NCBI GenBank assembly: GCA_964580315.1 | Contig: CAZOKH010000011.1 | Location: 1-52,460 of the forward strand | DNA length: 52,460 nucleotides | Direction: 5' to 3' | Source: CAZOKH01 sp964580315 | Lineage (GTDB): Bacteria; Chloroflexota; Anaerolineae; Anaerolineales; Anaerolineaceae | Part shown: piece after piece, positions 1 to 8,604 of the stretch | Numbering within the stretch: position 1 is the stretch's first letter | Layout of the letters: every line of letters starts with the position of its first letter | Made by a program: the position numbers and the translations under genes | Notes under the pieces: generated by a model | Databases searched by the model: none | Told to the model about the DNA's origin: nothing | Seen by the model: only the letters and a program-made list of their open reading frames with translations

Positions 1-192
1 ATTCATTGGGGCATCGGAAAAATGATTTTTCAGGCGCGTTGTTGGAATGACACCGCCACAATGATTGTAGGGATTTTAATTATCGGATTTTCAGTGATCG
101 TTATTGATCAGGTGGTGATTCGCCATATCGAGAAAATTACGGTTTACCGCTGGGGAATGGCAAACCAGGTTGAAGAAAGTAGTCTGGAATGA
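1..192 (+). CDS. ABC transporter permease, C-terminal end (partial)
   Basis: The reading frame is open from the window edge to TGA at 190-192, giving 63 residues of a protein whose start lies outside the window. It holds a hydrophobic segment (MIVGILIIGFSVIVID) followed by a basic tail, as expected for the last membrane helix of an SsuC/TauC/NrtB-type inner-membrane permease. Its stop overlaps the ATG of the next gene in an ATGA arrangement, so the two are translationally coupled, and the next gene is the matching ATPase. The family call rests mostly on this partner; the fragment alone is too short to tell a substrate. Confidence 0.75.
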   Translation: MHWGIGKMIFQARCWNDTATMIVGILIIGFSVIVIDQVVIRHIEKITVYRWGMANQVEESSLE

Positions 193-971
193 ATGATTCT
201 ATTGTTGAAATATGCAATTTGAACAAAACCTTTAAAAGTGATAATCAAACCCTGCTTGCCCTGGAAGATATTAATTTGTCCATTCCACCGGGAAAATTTG
301 TAGTCCTTATCGGACCTTCAGGCTGTGGAAAAACCACGCTCATCAACCTTATCGCCGGTTTTGAGAAACCATCTTCGGGCAGCATTTTGTTGGAAGGCAA
401 ACCCATTGAAAAACCGGGACCTGATCGTGGCTTTGTTTTTCAAGATTATGCACTTTTCCCCTGGAAAACCGTGCTGGGCAATGTGATGTTTGGCCTGGTA
501 AATAACGGCTGGAAAAAGGAAGATGCCAGAGAACGCGCCAAAGAATTCATCCGCATGGTAAATCTAACCGGTTTTGAAGACGCCTTCCCGCACACCCTGT
601 CGGGCGGCATGCGGCAGCGTGTCTCCATTGCCCGCGCCCTGGCTTATGATCCCAAAGTTTTATTAATGGATGAACCCTTTGGGGCTTTGGATGCCCAAAC
701 CCGCAAGCACATGCAAAAAGAACTGGCTGATGTGTGGGAAAAAACGCACAAAACAGTAGTTTTTATCACACACAGTGTGATTGAAGCCGTTTACCTGGCA
801 GATATTATCGTGGTAATGACCGCCAGGCCGGGGAAAGTGAAAGCCATCATCGATGTAGATGTTCCGCGCCCCAGAAAATATACAGAGGAACATTATCTCG
901 AAATTCGAGAACAGGTGCTTTCACATCTGGATGCAGAAATTGAAAAGGAACAATCGCAGCACCCGATTTAA
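189..971 (+). CDS. ABC transporter ATP-binding protein (SsuB/TauB/NrtD type)
   Basis: This 260-residue ATPase powers import by the permease encoded just upstream. Walker A is GPSGCGKTT (42-50), the Q-loop Gln is near 85, the signature is LSGGMRQR (137-144), Walker B is VLLMDEP (157-163) and the switch His is at 195. The GMRQR form of the signature and the overall length are typical of the nitrate/sulfonate/taurine importer subfamily. The start overlaps the permease stop. The substrate cannot be read from the ATPase and the binding protein is not in view; the following ATP-grasp and deacetylase-like genes do not suggest a sulfonate or nitrate role. Confidence 0.93.
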   Translation: MNDSIVEICNLNKTFKSDNQTLLALEDINLSIPPGKFVVLIGPSGCGKTTLINLIAGFEKPSSGSILLEGKPIEKPGPDRGFVFQDYALFPWKTVLGNVMFGLVNNGWKKEDARERAKEFIRMVNLTGFEDAFPHTLSGGMRQRVSIARALAYDPKVLLMDEPFGALDAQTRKHMQKELADVWEKTHKTVVFITHSVIEAVYLADIIVVMTARPGKVKAIIDVDVPRPRKYTEEHYLEIREQVLSHLDAEIEKEQSQHPI

Positions 972-973
972 TT

Positions 974-2230
974 ATGGCAAATATCCTGATCCCCGAATAC
1001 TTCGGTCAACAAGTTGTTTCTGGCATCCGTTCTCTCGCATTGCAGGGAGATGCTTGCGACCTGGCATGGAAAATTCCAAAATTGTTTCCGCTATACAAAA
1101 GCCGCTTCATTCGAAATACGTATCAAATAACCCCTTCAAATATCGATGATCGTAAATATATAGAAGACATCAAACAAATCTGTCTTGAAAACCACTTCGA
1201 TATTGCCCTGCCATTTGGAAACGATAGTTATTATGCTTTCGTAAAACACAGCGAAGAATTGAAAGGTTTGGTTAACTTCCTGGTCCCCGGCTCTGAAGCT
1301 TTTGCAATTGCCCATGACAAATCGAAAACAACAGCTTTTTGCAATAGCATCGGTATTCAAGTTCCGCAGACATATGAAATCGCTGATGACTCTGACCTGG
1401 AACACATTGCCAATCAAGTCCGTTTTCCGGTTGTTATCAAAGCAAAAAGCGGCACAGGTGTAAATTTTGGTTTGCGATATGCCAATAACAAAGAAGAATT
1501 TCGACAAAAGTATTACGAAATCGCCTCTAACCAATCGGCCACCGGCTCCACCAATTACACCCCATTTGTCCAGGAATATATTCCCGGATTCATCCATGAC
1601 GCCTGCACTTTGACCGTAAGCGGTGAGGTAGCCACCATTCTGACCCAGGTTCGCAGGGTAATGTATCCCATATATGGCGGCGTTGGTGCAATGAACTACA
1701 CCACGCATGATCCCAAACTGACAGAAATCGCCCGGAAATTGTTGGAAGCATTGCAATGGAATGGTCCAGCTCAAATCGAATTCAAATATGACCCACGCGA
1801 CCGAACCTACAAATTAATCGAAATCAATCCCAAATTGTGGGGAACCCTGGCGCTGTCCATTAAAGCGGGGGTAAGCTTTCCCCGCCTGATTCGTGACATA
1901 CTTATGGGTAAAAAAGTTACTCAGCAACCCTATCCAGCTAATCTACAATACATTTTTCTTTTTCCACAGGCAACTTCTGCCTATCTGCAGATTAGAAAAC
2001 TGGTTGGCAACAAGGATTGGAAACCCAAACACCCATTTGCAAATACCTATTATGATTTTGAGTGTTCCGATCCAATGCCGGATATTTATCGCTTTTTTTA
2101 TACAATCAGGAATATTTTCAAGAGAAAAATTGTTGATGTGAATGCGAACATCGATCCAAATTTGCTTGCACTCCCAGGAAATCCTGACGAATTTACATTC
2201 ATGCAAAATTCTGATTCAGAAATCCGCTGA
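974..2230 (+). CDS. ATP-grasp domain protein (carboxylate-amine ligase-like)
   Basis: A 418-residue protein with an ATP-grasp fold. The first ~110 residues form a preATP-grasp domain. The central domain shows VVIKAKSGTG (153-162), QEY (200-202) and the Mg-binding EINP (283-286) followed by LWG. This resembles the CarB-like ATP-grasp proteins that activate a carboxylate as an acyl phosphate and join it to an amine or thiol. It begins two bases after the ABC ATPase stop, so it is almost certainly in the same operon; the ribosome-binding site is weak, which fits coupling. The last ~100 residues match nothing I recognise. Substrates are unknown. Confidence 0.8.
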   Translation: MANILIPEYFGQQVVSGIRSLALQGDACDLAWKIPKLFPLYKSRFIRNTYQITPSNIDDRKYIEDIKQICLENHFDIALPFGNDSYYAFVKHSEELKGLVNFLVPGSEAFAIAHDKSKTTAFCNSIGIQVPQTYEIADDSDLEHIANQVRFPVVIKAKSGTGVNFGLRYANNKEEFRQKYYEIASNQSATGSTNYTPFVQEYIPGFIHDACTLTVSGEVATILTQVRRVMYPIYGGVGAMNYTTHDPKLTEIARKLLEALQWNGPAQIEFKYDPRDRTYKLIEINPKLWGTLALSIKAGVSFPRLIRDILMGKKVTQQPYPANLQYIFLFPQATSAYLQIRKLVGNKDWKPKHPFANTYYDFECSDPMPDIYRFFYTIRNIFKRKIVDVNANIDPNLLALPGNPDEFTFMQNSDSEIR

Positions 2231-2354
2231 GGTCAGACAAAGCGCATCTGCCAATGAATTACATAAAATGAGGTTTATCCACATTCCCGGTCCTTAGTCA
2301 GCATTGCTGCCAAATGCGGCGTCATTTTGGGGTGGATAACCTACACAGACCTCA
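2229..2354 (+). ncRNA. Candidate structured RNA or attenuator before the deacetylase-like gene
   Basis: The stretch between two genes can fold into nested pairings. GAGGTC (2229-2234) pairs with GACCTC (2348-2353). AGGTTTATCCAC (2271-2282) pairs with GTGGATAACCT (2332-2342) apart from one bulged base. An inner GCATT/AATGC pairing closes a third stem. There is no U-run, so it is not a plain terminator. It matches no riboswitch class that I know. It could also be a degenerate palindromic repeat. Confidence 0.3.
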
Positions 2355-2376
2355 CCAATCATGAGACAATATCATC

Positions 2377-3783
2377 ATGATAAATACCCACTTAACTCCA
2401 AACGCCATTGCTTATACTCGTCGTGAAATTGCACGCAGAGCCGGTTTAGAAATCTCGGGGGTTTCAGAAGATCCTTTCAAAAAAGCAGGAATGCAACTGG
2501 TCTATGGTTTACCAGATGATAAGCATCCTTCTGCCCCGGCCGTTTATATCTCGCCCTGTGCATCCCAGGCCTGGGAAGAACTATTAGACAAACCACAGGC
2601 CAGCCTGGATTGGATGGAGTTGGATCGAGTGCTTCCAGCAGGCCATAACCTGCCATTTGATTATCAAATACCCGTTCTTCTGTGGGGCGAATCTGTCAAA
2701 TCACACGACGTGTTTATAGAACGAACGCCAGAGGGCAGCATCATCTTTCACGCTGATATTCTGGCGGCGGCTTTCTTCATGCTGTCGCGCTGGGAAGAAT
2801 CGGTGACAACCGACCGTGATTCACATGATCGTTTTCCCGCGACCTCCAGTGTGGCATATCGACAGGGTTTCCTGGACATACCTGTGATAGACGCATATGC
2901 GTTCATTCTACGCACCTGGTTACAAGTCGTTTATCCACAGTGGAAACCTCAGAAGAATACTTTTAATGTTTTACTAAGCCACGATATAGACCAAATTGGA
3001 GAGTATTTTCCGATTTTCCCTTTTGGAATACGCAGGTTTCTTAAAGACATGGTGTTCCATACCAGTAAAATGTTAGACATGTTTAAAAAAACACTAACCG
3101 GTACATGGATTGATCCATTTACATATGGGGTTTGTCAATTAGCACAAGCATCAGAAGATATTGGCTTACACAGTGAATTCTATCTAATGGCAGTGAATAC
3201 CCCCAATAAATTTGATGAAGGTTATTCTATATCCAACCCGTTAGCACGACAGATAATTGCGACGATCCAAAAATTTGGTTATGAAATCGGTTTTCATCCC
3301 AGTTACTACACATTTGATCATCCCGAAATGTTTCATATAGAGAAAAGCCGTTTAGAGAATGCCATTGGTGTATCACTGCGCGGTGGCAGGCAGCATTATT
3401 TACGGGCTGATTTTCCAAAAACCTGGCGCGTTTGGGAACAAGCTGGCTTCGAATATGACCATTCGATGACTTATGCTGGCCATGAGGGCTTCCGTGCTGG
3501 AACCTGCCATCCATTCCAAACATTTAACCATCAAGAAGACCGTTTCATGAATCTGACCGAGATTCCACTGATTGCTATGGATGGCACATTGAAACAATAC
3601 CGAAATATGACCATAGAAGAAGCCCGGCAACGCATTATTGAATTAGCCAAACGTTGCCAGGCGGTTGAAGGTATATTTAGTTTATTGTGGCATAACAAGT
3701 CTTTATCAGGCGAGTGGCAATCCTGGGGTGAAATGTATTTGGCGTTATTGCCAGAACTTAAAGTAATAATGCAAATAAATTAG
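2377..3783 (+). CDS. Polysaccharide deacetylase-like protein with long N-terminal domain
   Basis: A 468-residue protein. The C-terminal half carries features of the NodB/CE4 fold: SHDID (201-205) supplies the catalytic and metal-binding Asp, GFHPSYYTF (305-313) the metal His, and a late core strand is visible near EYDHSMTYAGHEGFR. The N-terminal ~190 residues (with LSRWEE near 136-141) form the extra domain seen in many uncharacterised deacetylase-family proteins of surface-polysaccharide clusters. No signal peptide is seen, so it is probably cytoplasmic. It lies 146 bp after the ATP-grasp gene, and the ribosome-binding site is poor. The substrate, a glycan or a small amide, is unknown. Confidence 0.75.
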   Translation: MINTHLTPNAIAYTRREIARRAGLEISGVSEDPFKKAGMQLVYGLPDDKHPSAPAVYISPCASQAWEELLDKPQASLDWMELDRVLPAGHNLPFDYQIPVLLWGESVKSHDVFIERTPEGSIIFHADILAAAFFMLSRWEESVTTDRDSHDRFPATSSVAYRQGFLDIPVIDAYAFILRTWLQVVYPQWKPQKNTFNVLLSHDIDQIGEYFPIFPFGIRRFLKDMVFHTSKMLDMFKKTLTGTWIDPFTYGVCQLAQASEDIGLHSEFYLMAVNTPNKFDEGYSISNPLARQIIATIQKFGYEIGFHPSYYTFDHPEMFHIEKSRLENAIGVSLRGGRQHYLRADFPKTWRVWEQAGFEYDHSMTYAGHEGFRAGTCHPFQTFNHQEDRFMNLTEIPLIAMDGTLKQYRNMTIEEARQRIIELAKRCQAVEGIFSLLWHNKSLSGEWQSWGEMYLALLPELKVIMQIN

Positions 3784-3788
3784 TTTTT

Positions 3789-6263
3789 TCACTTCGCCAC
3801 AAACACCTGATAATTGATCACATATTCCCCGGCTTCATATTCATTGAAGCCATCGCTCAAGGTTTCAGGCAGTGTGACGCGCGTTTCCACCTGGTGCTCG
3901 CCTTGCTGCCAGTCATCCAGCACAGTATAAATCAGGTAGCACTCTCTGCCTGACAATGAACCCATTGATTGCGCAAAACGGGTCAATGGGATTGTCTCGC
4001 CGTTCAATCGAAATTCAATGTCCAACTTTTTCACGCTGGCAGCCAGGGCAGCCTGGTCAACCGCGCACCAAATTTGTGACCAGATCAGCGGCTGCGACTC
4101 AGAGAGCGCCACAACCAGGTCTGTGGTGCCAACAATTGGCAAAATGGTTTGCAACGGGGTGCGCGCCATGTCGCTCAGCCAGGAGGCGCCGCTTTGCAAA
4201 GCCTGTTCCGCCTCATCGGGTGAGCCGAGCTCTGGCGGGGCGGCTGGTGTAATGCCTGCCCCCGCGGGCTGCAGCACAGCCTGTTCAGCCGCTGCCAGCA
4301 CCACATCCTCGCCATCCAACACGCTGGCTTCATCAACAGGCACTTTTAATGTGGGCGGCACTCCCTGCCCTTCCAGGAAAATTTCGCCATCCGGCAAAAC
4401 AAAGCGACCGGTGGGAGCCGTGAAGGTAAATCCCTCGGGCAAGTCAAACTTGCCGCGGGCGGTCTCGGCTTCCACGCCGGCTGTGGGATACTGCCCCACG
4501 ACGATCATACCCGGCACCTGGCTGAAGCCGTAAGATTCCAGCTCGCAAGCCGAATAACAGGTTTGATCAACCAGCAGCGCCATTTTATCGAAACGATACT
4601 GATTTTCGTTGGGAATCACCCGGTCGCGCACGCCTTCGGGTTCAAATTTGCCGGTCTTGTCGCTGAAATATTCCAGTTGTCCCATGGGAATTTCCTGGTC
4701 GGAGAAAAATCCTGCCAGCCCCAGTGACGCGCCGCCCGAATTGACGCGCATATCAATGACGATGCCCGGCACTTCATTCTGTTCAAAATCCTTTATCGCC
4801 CGTTCAAAAAGCCTGTAGAGCAGGTTTAAATCATCATAATTTGTGTTGATGCGAATATACCCGACGCCCGACGAAAGATACTTGTAATCCAATGGTAAAA
4901 CACTGCTTTCACGCCCGGCATAAGGTGAGGTTGCATTGAAACTGTCCTGTTCTGGCACGGCAGCCAGCGTGACGGTTTGTTCAACCTGGCCGGGATTTTT
5001 AAATATCACCGTCGCTTCCGTATCAATTGGGGCGCGCAGCAAAAAACGAGCCTGTTCCAGACGTTTGGCAATTTCAGTTGAGAAGGGGCCGCTGATGGGT
5101 TCCACTTTGGCAATGGCATCTGCAATGGGCTGATCGTTGAACTGGATAATTTCTGCTCCAAGCTGCATACCGGCGTTAGCCGCCGGGCCGCCCGTCGTAA
5201 CATAAACCACCAGGGCGCGTCCGTCATCCAATTCCCTGATTCCAAAACCGTAGCCGCTGCTCACCTGTTCATAGTAATACTGCCCGCCGACCACATCGCC
5301 GTTCATGCTCACATGCCCGTCTTGAAAACCCAGCGAGAATTGAAGCAAAGCCAGGTAATATGCCCGGGCATCCTTCTGTTTTTCCGCTTCTTTCACCAGC
5401 GGCATCACCTCATCATACAATGCCTTCCAATCGGGCTGCTTGTCACTTATGCCGTTAAAGGCATACTCTTTGGTCAGGGTGTCATACAGTTTTTGAAAAG
5501 CCTGTGAATAGCTGTCCTTGGAAAAATCTTTCACAGCCACATCATCCGGTTCATAGAGCTGCATTTCAACATCAGCTTCGCGCAAAACAGCAAAAGGCTT
5601 CTTGTCCAGGTCAATCACCGAGTAACCCGCCGGCAGTGACTGCACCGGATCGTCTTTGGTGAAAAGCATTTTGTCGGTTCCAAAATCGCTGGGGAACTGC
5701 TGCTGATCGTCGGGCGCCCACACTAACAGCCGCCCGCCCTTAATTTCATCCTGGTTCTCTCGATCAGTTTTGATGGATGCCATATACGAAGGCCAGCCGC
5801 GGCTGCGGTCATCTCCCACCGAGAATGGTCCGCCGGCCAGGTTGGGTGAATAGGCCACGGCGAAAATTTGCACACCTTCGTTCTCGGCGTCGTTTTGATC
5901 TACGTCATTGAAAATCCCGGCTGGCTGCACCGGAAGCTGCAATTGATACTCGCCGCTATTGGCTTCTTCATCCACTTCCAAATATCCAAGCACCTGTGAA
6001 TCTACCGGCAATTCCCACTCTTTATCCCTGAGTACAAAGCCGGTCAAATCATTCAATGCCACTGCCTGCTCAACATAGTAGGTTTCTACGGCAAACTCGT
6101 TGCTATACTCCATTCCACCGCGCAGCATGACCGGGCCGCCGATTGTGGAATAATCAAGCTGTTTCGTTGTTTCACCTGCAGCGCCCGATGGCTTGCACCC
6201 GGTCAGAAATACCAAAATTGCCACCAATCCAATTTGCAGCCAGAATGAAGTTCTTTTCACCAC
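3789..6263 (-). CDS. S41-family peptidase, lipoprotein
   Basis: The start is set at GTG 6261-6263 because GGAGGA (6269-6274) lies five bases upstream; a longer open frame to 6320 has no such site. The 824-residue product starts VVKRTSF and has a lipobox ending LTGC, so it should be a membrane-anchored lipoprotein. In order follow a ~250-residue unassigned N-terminal region, a helical pre-domain, a PDZ domain (around GYGFGIREL and GGPAANAGM), the S41 core with YSACELE carrying the likely nucleophilic Ser, and a ~160-residue C-terminal region with no clear match. The Lys of the CtpA Ser/Lys dyad is not evident; VVGQYPTAG stands at that position. It converges on the deacetylase-like gene. Confidence 0.82.
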   Translation of the reverse strand: MVKRTSFWLQIGLVAILVFLTGCKPSGAAGETTKQLDYSTIGGPVMLRGGMEYSNEFAVETYYVEQAVALNDLTGFVLRDKEWELPVDSQVLGYLEVDEEANSGEYQLQLPVQPAGIFNDVDQNDAENEGVQIFAVAYSPNLAGGPFSVGDDRSRGWPSYMASIKTDRENQDEIKGGRLLVWAPDDQQQFPSDFGTDKMLFTKDDPVQSLPAGYSVIDLDKKPFAVLREADVEMQLYEPDDVAVKDFSKDSYSQAFQKLYDTLTKEYAFNGISDKQPDWKALYDEVMPLVKEAEKQKDARAYYLALLQFSLGFQDGHVSMNGDVVGGQYYYEQVSSGYGFGIRELDDGRALVVYVTTGGPAANAGMQLGAEIIQFNDQPIADAIAKVEPISGPFSTEIAKRLEQARFLLRAPIDTEATVIFKNPGQVEQTVTLAAVPEQDSFNATSPYAGRESSVLPLDYKYLSSGVGYIRINTNYDDLNLLYRLFERAIKDFEQNEVPGIVIDMRVNSGGASLGLAGFFSDQEIPMGQLEYFSDKTGKFEPEGVRDRVIPNENQYRFDKMALLVDQTCYSACELESYGFSQVPGMIVVGQYPTAGVEAETARGKFDLPEGFTFTAPTGRFVLPDGEIFLEGQGVPPTLKVPVDEASVLDGEDVVLAAAEQAVLQPAGAGITPAAPPELGSPDEAEQALQSGASWLSDMARTPLQTILPIVGTTDLVVALSESQPLIWSQIWCAVDQAALAASVKKLDIEFRLNGETIPLTRFAQSMGSLSGRECYLIYTVLDDWQQGEHQVETRVTLPETLSDGFNEYEAGEYVINYQVFVAK

Positions 6264-6350
6264 AGGTATCCTCCATGTTGAGAGATAAAAAAATCCCCTG
6301 GTGAATTGTAATCCATTCACAGGAGATTGGACAGAAAAGCCTGTTTAGAG

Positions 6351-6716
6351 TTAGTTTACAACAACCTGGGTGGGATACTCCTGTTTGATGAACAAACGCA
6401 GCATTTTTCGAATACGCGCATCCGGGAAGATGTCGATCATCAAACGGATTCTACCGGTTGAAGTTTCTACTCTGGTTTGTTTAATCAATCCATTCAAATG
6501 AACAGAAAAGCGGTTAATGTGGCCATTGCTCACAATAGGCAAATCCAAAAGCAAGTGCACGCTTTTGCCCTCACCAAAATAATCTTCACGATAAACCATC
6601 GAGTGCATACCCACATCAATGCTGCTCAAAGATAAATCATAAAGACGCGCCTCGGCACGCCATTGATTGGAAATGGTTACTCTTGCGGGTTGGTGCAAAA
6701 TCATGGGGGTAGTCAT
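6351..6716 (-). CDS. PilZ-like small protein
   Basis: A 121-residue soluble protein whose length and beta-strand pattern recall a single PilZ domain, the cyclic-di-GMP receptor fold. The strand ARLYDLSLSSIDVGM (residues ~22-36) corresponds to the (D/N)xSxxG region, but the glycine and the upstream RxxxR pair are degenerate, so nucleotide binding is doubtful. A GGAAAG ribosome-binding site precedes the ATG. It sits 87 bp upstream of the S41 peptidase on the same strand and may share its transcript. The domain call is tentative. Confidence 0.5.
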   Translation of the reverse strand: MTTPMILHQPARVTISNQWRAEARLYDLSLSSIDVGMHSMVYREDYFGEGKSVHLLLDLPIVSNGHINRFSVHLNGLIKQTRVETSTGRIRLMIDIFPDARIRKMLRLFIKQEYPTQVVVN

Positions 6717-6904
6717 AGTCTTTCCATCATGCTGAGCTCGGTTATGATTATTAAACCACGCGGATTTTAAGGAATAATGAAGAACAGGTTAAATTAAAGC
6801 TCTTTTCTGTTAAATCAGTCAATCGGTTTACAACAACGCTGAACCATTTCATCAAAAAATTAGTACAATGATATTCAAATGCATGAGAATAAGGTGAGGG
6901 AAAA

Positions 6905-7774
6905 ATGAAAGCGAATCTTAAACGCATTACAGCCGGTTTATTAATGGCAGCCGCTTTGTTCGGTTGGACGATTGGGCTTTTGGGTTTGGCAGGAGTATGG
7001 TGGATTGAACCCCGCGCTGAAGTTCAGATGGAAAGTATGGTGAAATTCTTATCCAGCACGGTTGAAACTACCGATTCATTGATCACCCTGACCGACACCG
7101 CGCTTGGTGATGTTGAAGACAGCATGACCACCATGCAGCAGGCCGCCGATGCTGCGGTGGATGCTCTGGACAACACCGCCACCATCACCGATGATCTGGC
7201 TGATTTAACTGGAGAAGATTTTCCACGCATGGTGGGTGAAATTCAATCGGCGCTGGGCACCATGTCGGCCAGCGCCAAACTGGTCGATGACACTCTCGCA
7301 CTCTTCTCGAAAATCCCATTGGTGGGCGGCCGTTACGAACCCGAAGTGCCTTTAGCGACCAGTGTTGATAACATTGACAAATCACTGGAGCGAGTGCCGC
7401 AAATGCTGGAACGCATGCAAACCAATTTGGATTCAGCCAGCGGCAGCCTGGAAGGCATACAAGAATCAGCCAAAGCCCTGTCTGGAAATGTGAGCGACCT
7501 GAATCAACAAATTGGTCAAACACGCGAGCTGGTAACCAAATACCGCGAACTTTTGAAGCAGCTTGAGACCCGGCTTGAAAGTATCCAACCGCATGTGCGC
7601 AGCGCGGTGCGCGGCGCCGCCATTGTCCTGTCCCTGTTCATTGTCTGGTTCCTGGTTGCACAACTGGGGCTGTGGACGCAGGGAGCAGAACTGTGGGGCA
7701 AAGAAAAACAAAAGACAATTGTTGTAAAACCCAATGACACGGACAACAATGAAAACCCATTGACGGAAGCCTAG
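6905..7774 (+). CDS. Membrane protein with periplasmic coiled coil, function unknown
   Basis: A 289-residue protein with a membrane helix near 11-32 (LLMAAALFGWTIGLLGLAG), a long polar heptad-rich region (about 40-225) and a second membrane helix near 236-255, then a short basic tail. The layout resembles the sensor half of a chemoreceptor, but no HAMP or signalling domain follows, so it is probably structural or an adaptor. The start is supported by AAGGTGAGGG just upstream, and a TACAAT -10 element lies near 6862. No family was recognised. Confidence 0.7.
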   Translation: MKANLKRITAGLLMAAALFGWTIGLLGLAGVWWIEPRAEVQMESMVKFLSSTVETTDSLITLTDTALGDVEDSMTTMQQAADAAVDALDNTATITDDLADLTGEDFPRMVGEIQSALGTMSASAKLVDDTLALFSKIPLVGGRYEPEVPLATSVDNIDKSLERVPQMLERMQTNLDSASGSLEGIQESAKALSGNVSDLNQQIGQTRELVTKYRELLKQLETRLESIQPHVRSAVRGAAIVLSLFIVWFLVAQLGLWTQGAELWGKEKQKTIVVKPNDTDNNENPLTEA

Positions 7775-7803
7775 GTGTGTGATATTTTTGTGGCTCACAT
7801 CAC

Positions 7804-7830
7804 TACCGGCATAAATGCCGGTATTTTATT
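7804..7830 (+). terminator. Rho-independent terminator
   Basis: A perfect 8-bp stem, TACCGGCA (7804-7811) and TGCCGGTA (7816-7823), with a 4-base loop, is followed by TTTTATT. It lies between the coiled-coil protein and the next small gene. Confidence 0.75.
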
Positions 7831-7841
7831 GTGGAGGTTGA

Positions 7842-8084
7842 ATGAACAAATATTGGGTTGAAGGAGTATTCACCCGCACACAGGGCAGCAATCGAAAAAT
7901 CGGATCGTCTGCCTCGACAGAAGTGTTTGCCAGAGGCATCTGGGCTGAAACGCCCCAGGATGCGCTCAAAGAAGCAACCCGCGCCCTTGACGGGGGAAAA
8001 TGGGTTGAACCACCGCATATCGTGGAAGAATCAGAAGAACAGCGCATGCGATCACGCGGAGAGCCCATGCTGCCGGGTTTTTAA
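7842..8084 (+). CDS. Small hypothetical protein (80 aa)
   Basis: An 80-residue soluble protein preceded by a strong ribosome-binding site (GTGGAGGTTGA before ATG). The sequence has a beta-rich start (MNKYWVEGVFTRTQG), a helix ETPQDALKEATRAL and an acidic/basic tail, suggesting a single small alpha/beta domain. It is flanked by terminators on both sides, so it is probably its own transcription unit. An overlapping 113-codon frame on the same strand lacks such a start and is rejected. The family is unknown. Confidence 0.65.
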   Translation: MNKYWVEGVFTRTQGSNRKIGSSASTEVFARGIWAETPQDALKEATRALDGGKWVEPPHIVEESEEQRMRSRGEPMLPGF

Positions 8085-8106
8085 CACCCTGTCGCATTCG
8101 GAAAAT

Positions 8107-8143
8107 AGAAAATCCCGGCCAAATCTTAGCCGGGATTTTTTTT
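8107..8143 (+). terminator. Rho-independent terminator
   Basis: AATCCCGGC (8111-8119) and GCCGGGATT (8129-8137) form a 9-bp stem, and the T-run extends to 8143. It ends the 80-aa gene; the A-run on its 5' side could also serve the convergent minus-strand gene. Confidence 0.9.
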
Positions 8144-8159
8144 GTCCATTATGTTCAGT

Positions 8160-8369
8160 TTATTGTCGAAGTTTGATTAATAATTCTATGATCAAATAGA
8201 TGCCGTAAGCGAAAAATAATGACCCGGCATACCCGACCACGCCGAAATTATTGGGGATGTTGCGCTGTTTTTGGATTTCGCGCACCCGTTTGGGAGGATG
8301 CGCCTTGTAATACAACAGCGAACCGCCCAGGCCAACAAAGAAAATGATCGTTAATATATCGGTTAACAT
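8160..8369 (-). CDS. Small two-helix membrane protein (69 aa)
   Basis: I start this at ATG 8367-8369 rather than the 104-codon frame from 8474, because a -10-like TACAAT ends seven bases before this ATG, as in a leaderless transcript. The upstream extension would run through an inverted repeat. The product has a membrane helix (LTDILTIIFFVGLGG), a basic loop (KAHPPKRVREIQKQR) and a second helix (GSLFFAYGIYLIIELL). Function is unknown. Confidence 0.5.
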   Translation of the reverse strand: MLTDILTIIFFVGLGGSLLYYKAHPPKRVREIQKQRNIPNNFGVVGYAGSLFFAYGIYLIIELLIKLRQ

Positions 8370-8418
8370 GGCTCGTATTGTATCATAACAGGTGAAAAAG
8401 TCGTCTGTGAAGTTAAAT

Positions 8419-8457
8419 GATAAACGCCTGAGTGAGGGGGGCACCCAAGCGTTTATC
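8419..8457. repeat. Inverted repeat with 9-bp arms
   Basis: GATAAACGC (8419-8427) and GCGTTTATC (8449-8457) are perfect arms around a 21-base loop that includes a run of six G. There is no clean T-run on either side. It lies upstream of the small membrane-protein gene and could be an operator or a mobile palindrome. Confidence 0.5.
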
Positions 8458-8604
8458 GTTTGTAATATTATCATGGTTCACCCAGAATTTCAAGGGTAAT
8501 GGAATACTTTTACTTCATTTTTATACCTTCTAATGTTATTCTAAGAATACGCTTAATGAATGAATTTGATGTTCCTGGATATGAATTAAGAAATAGGAGA
8601 CACC

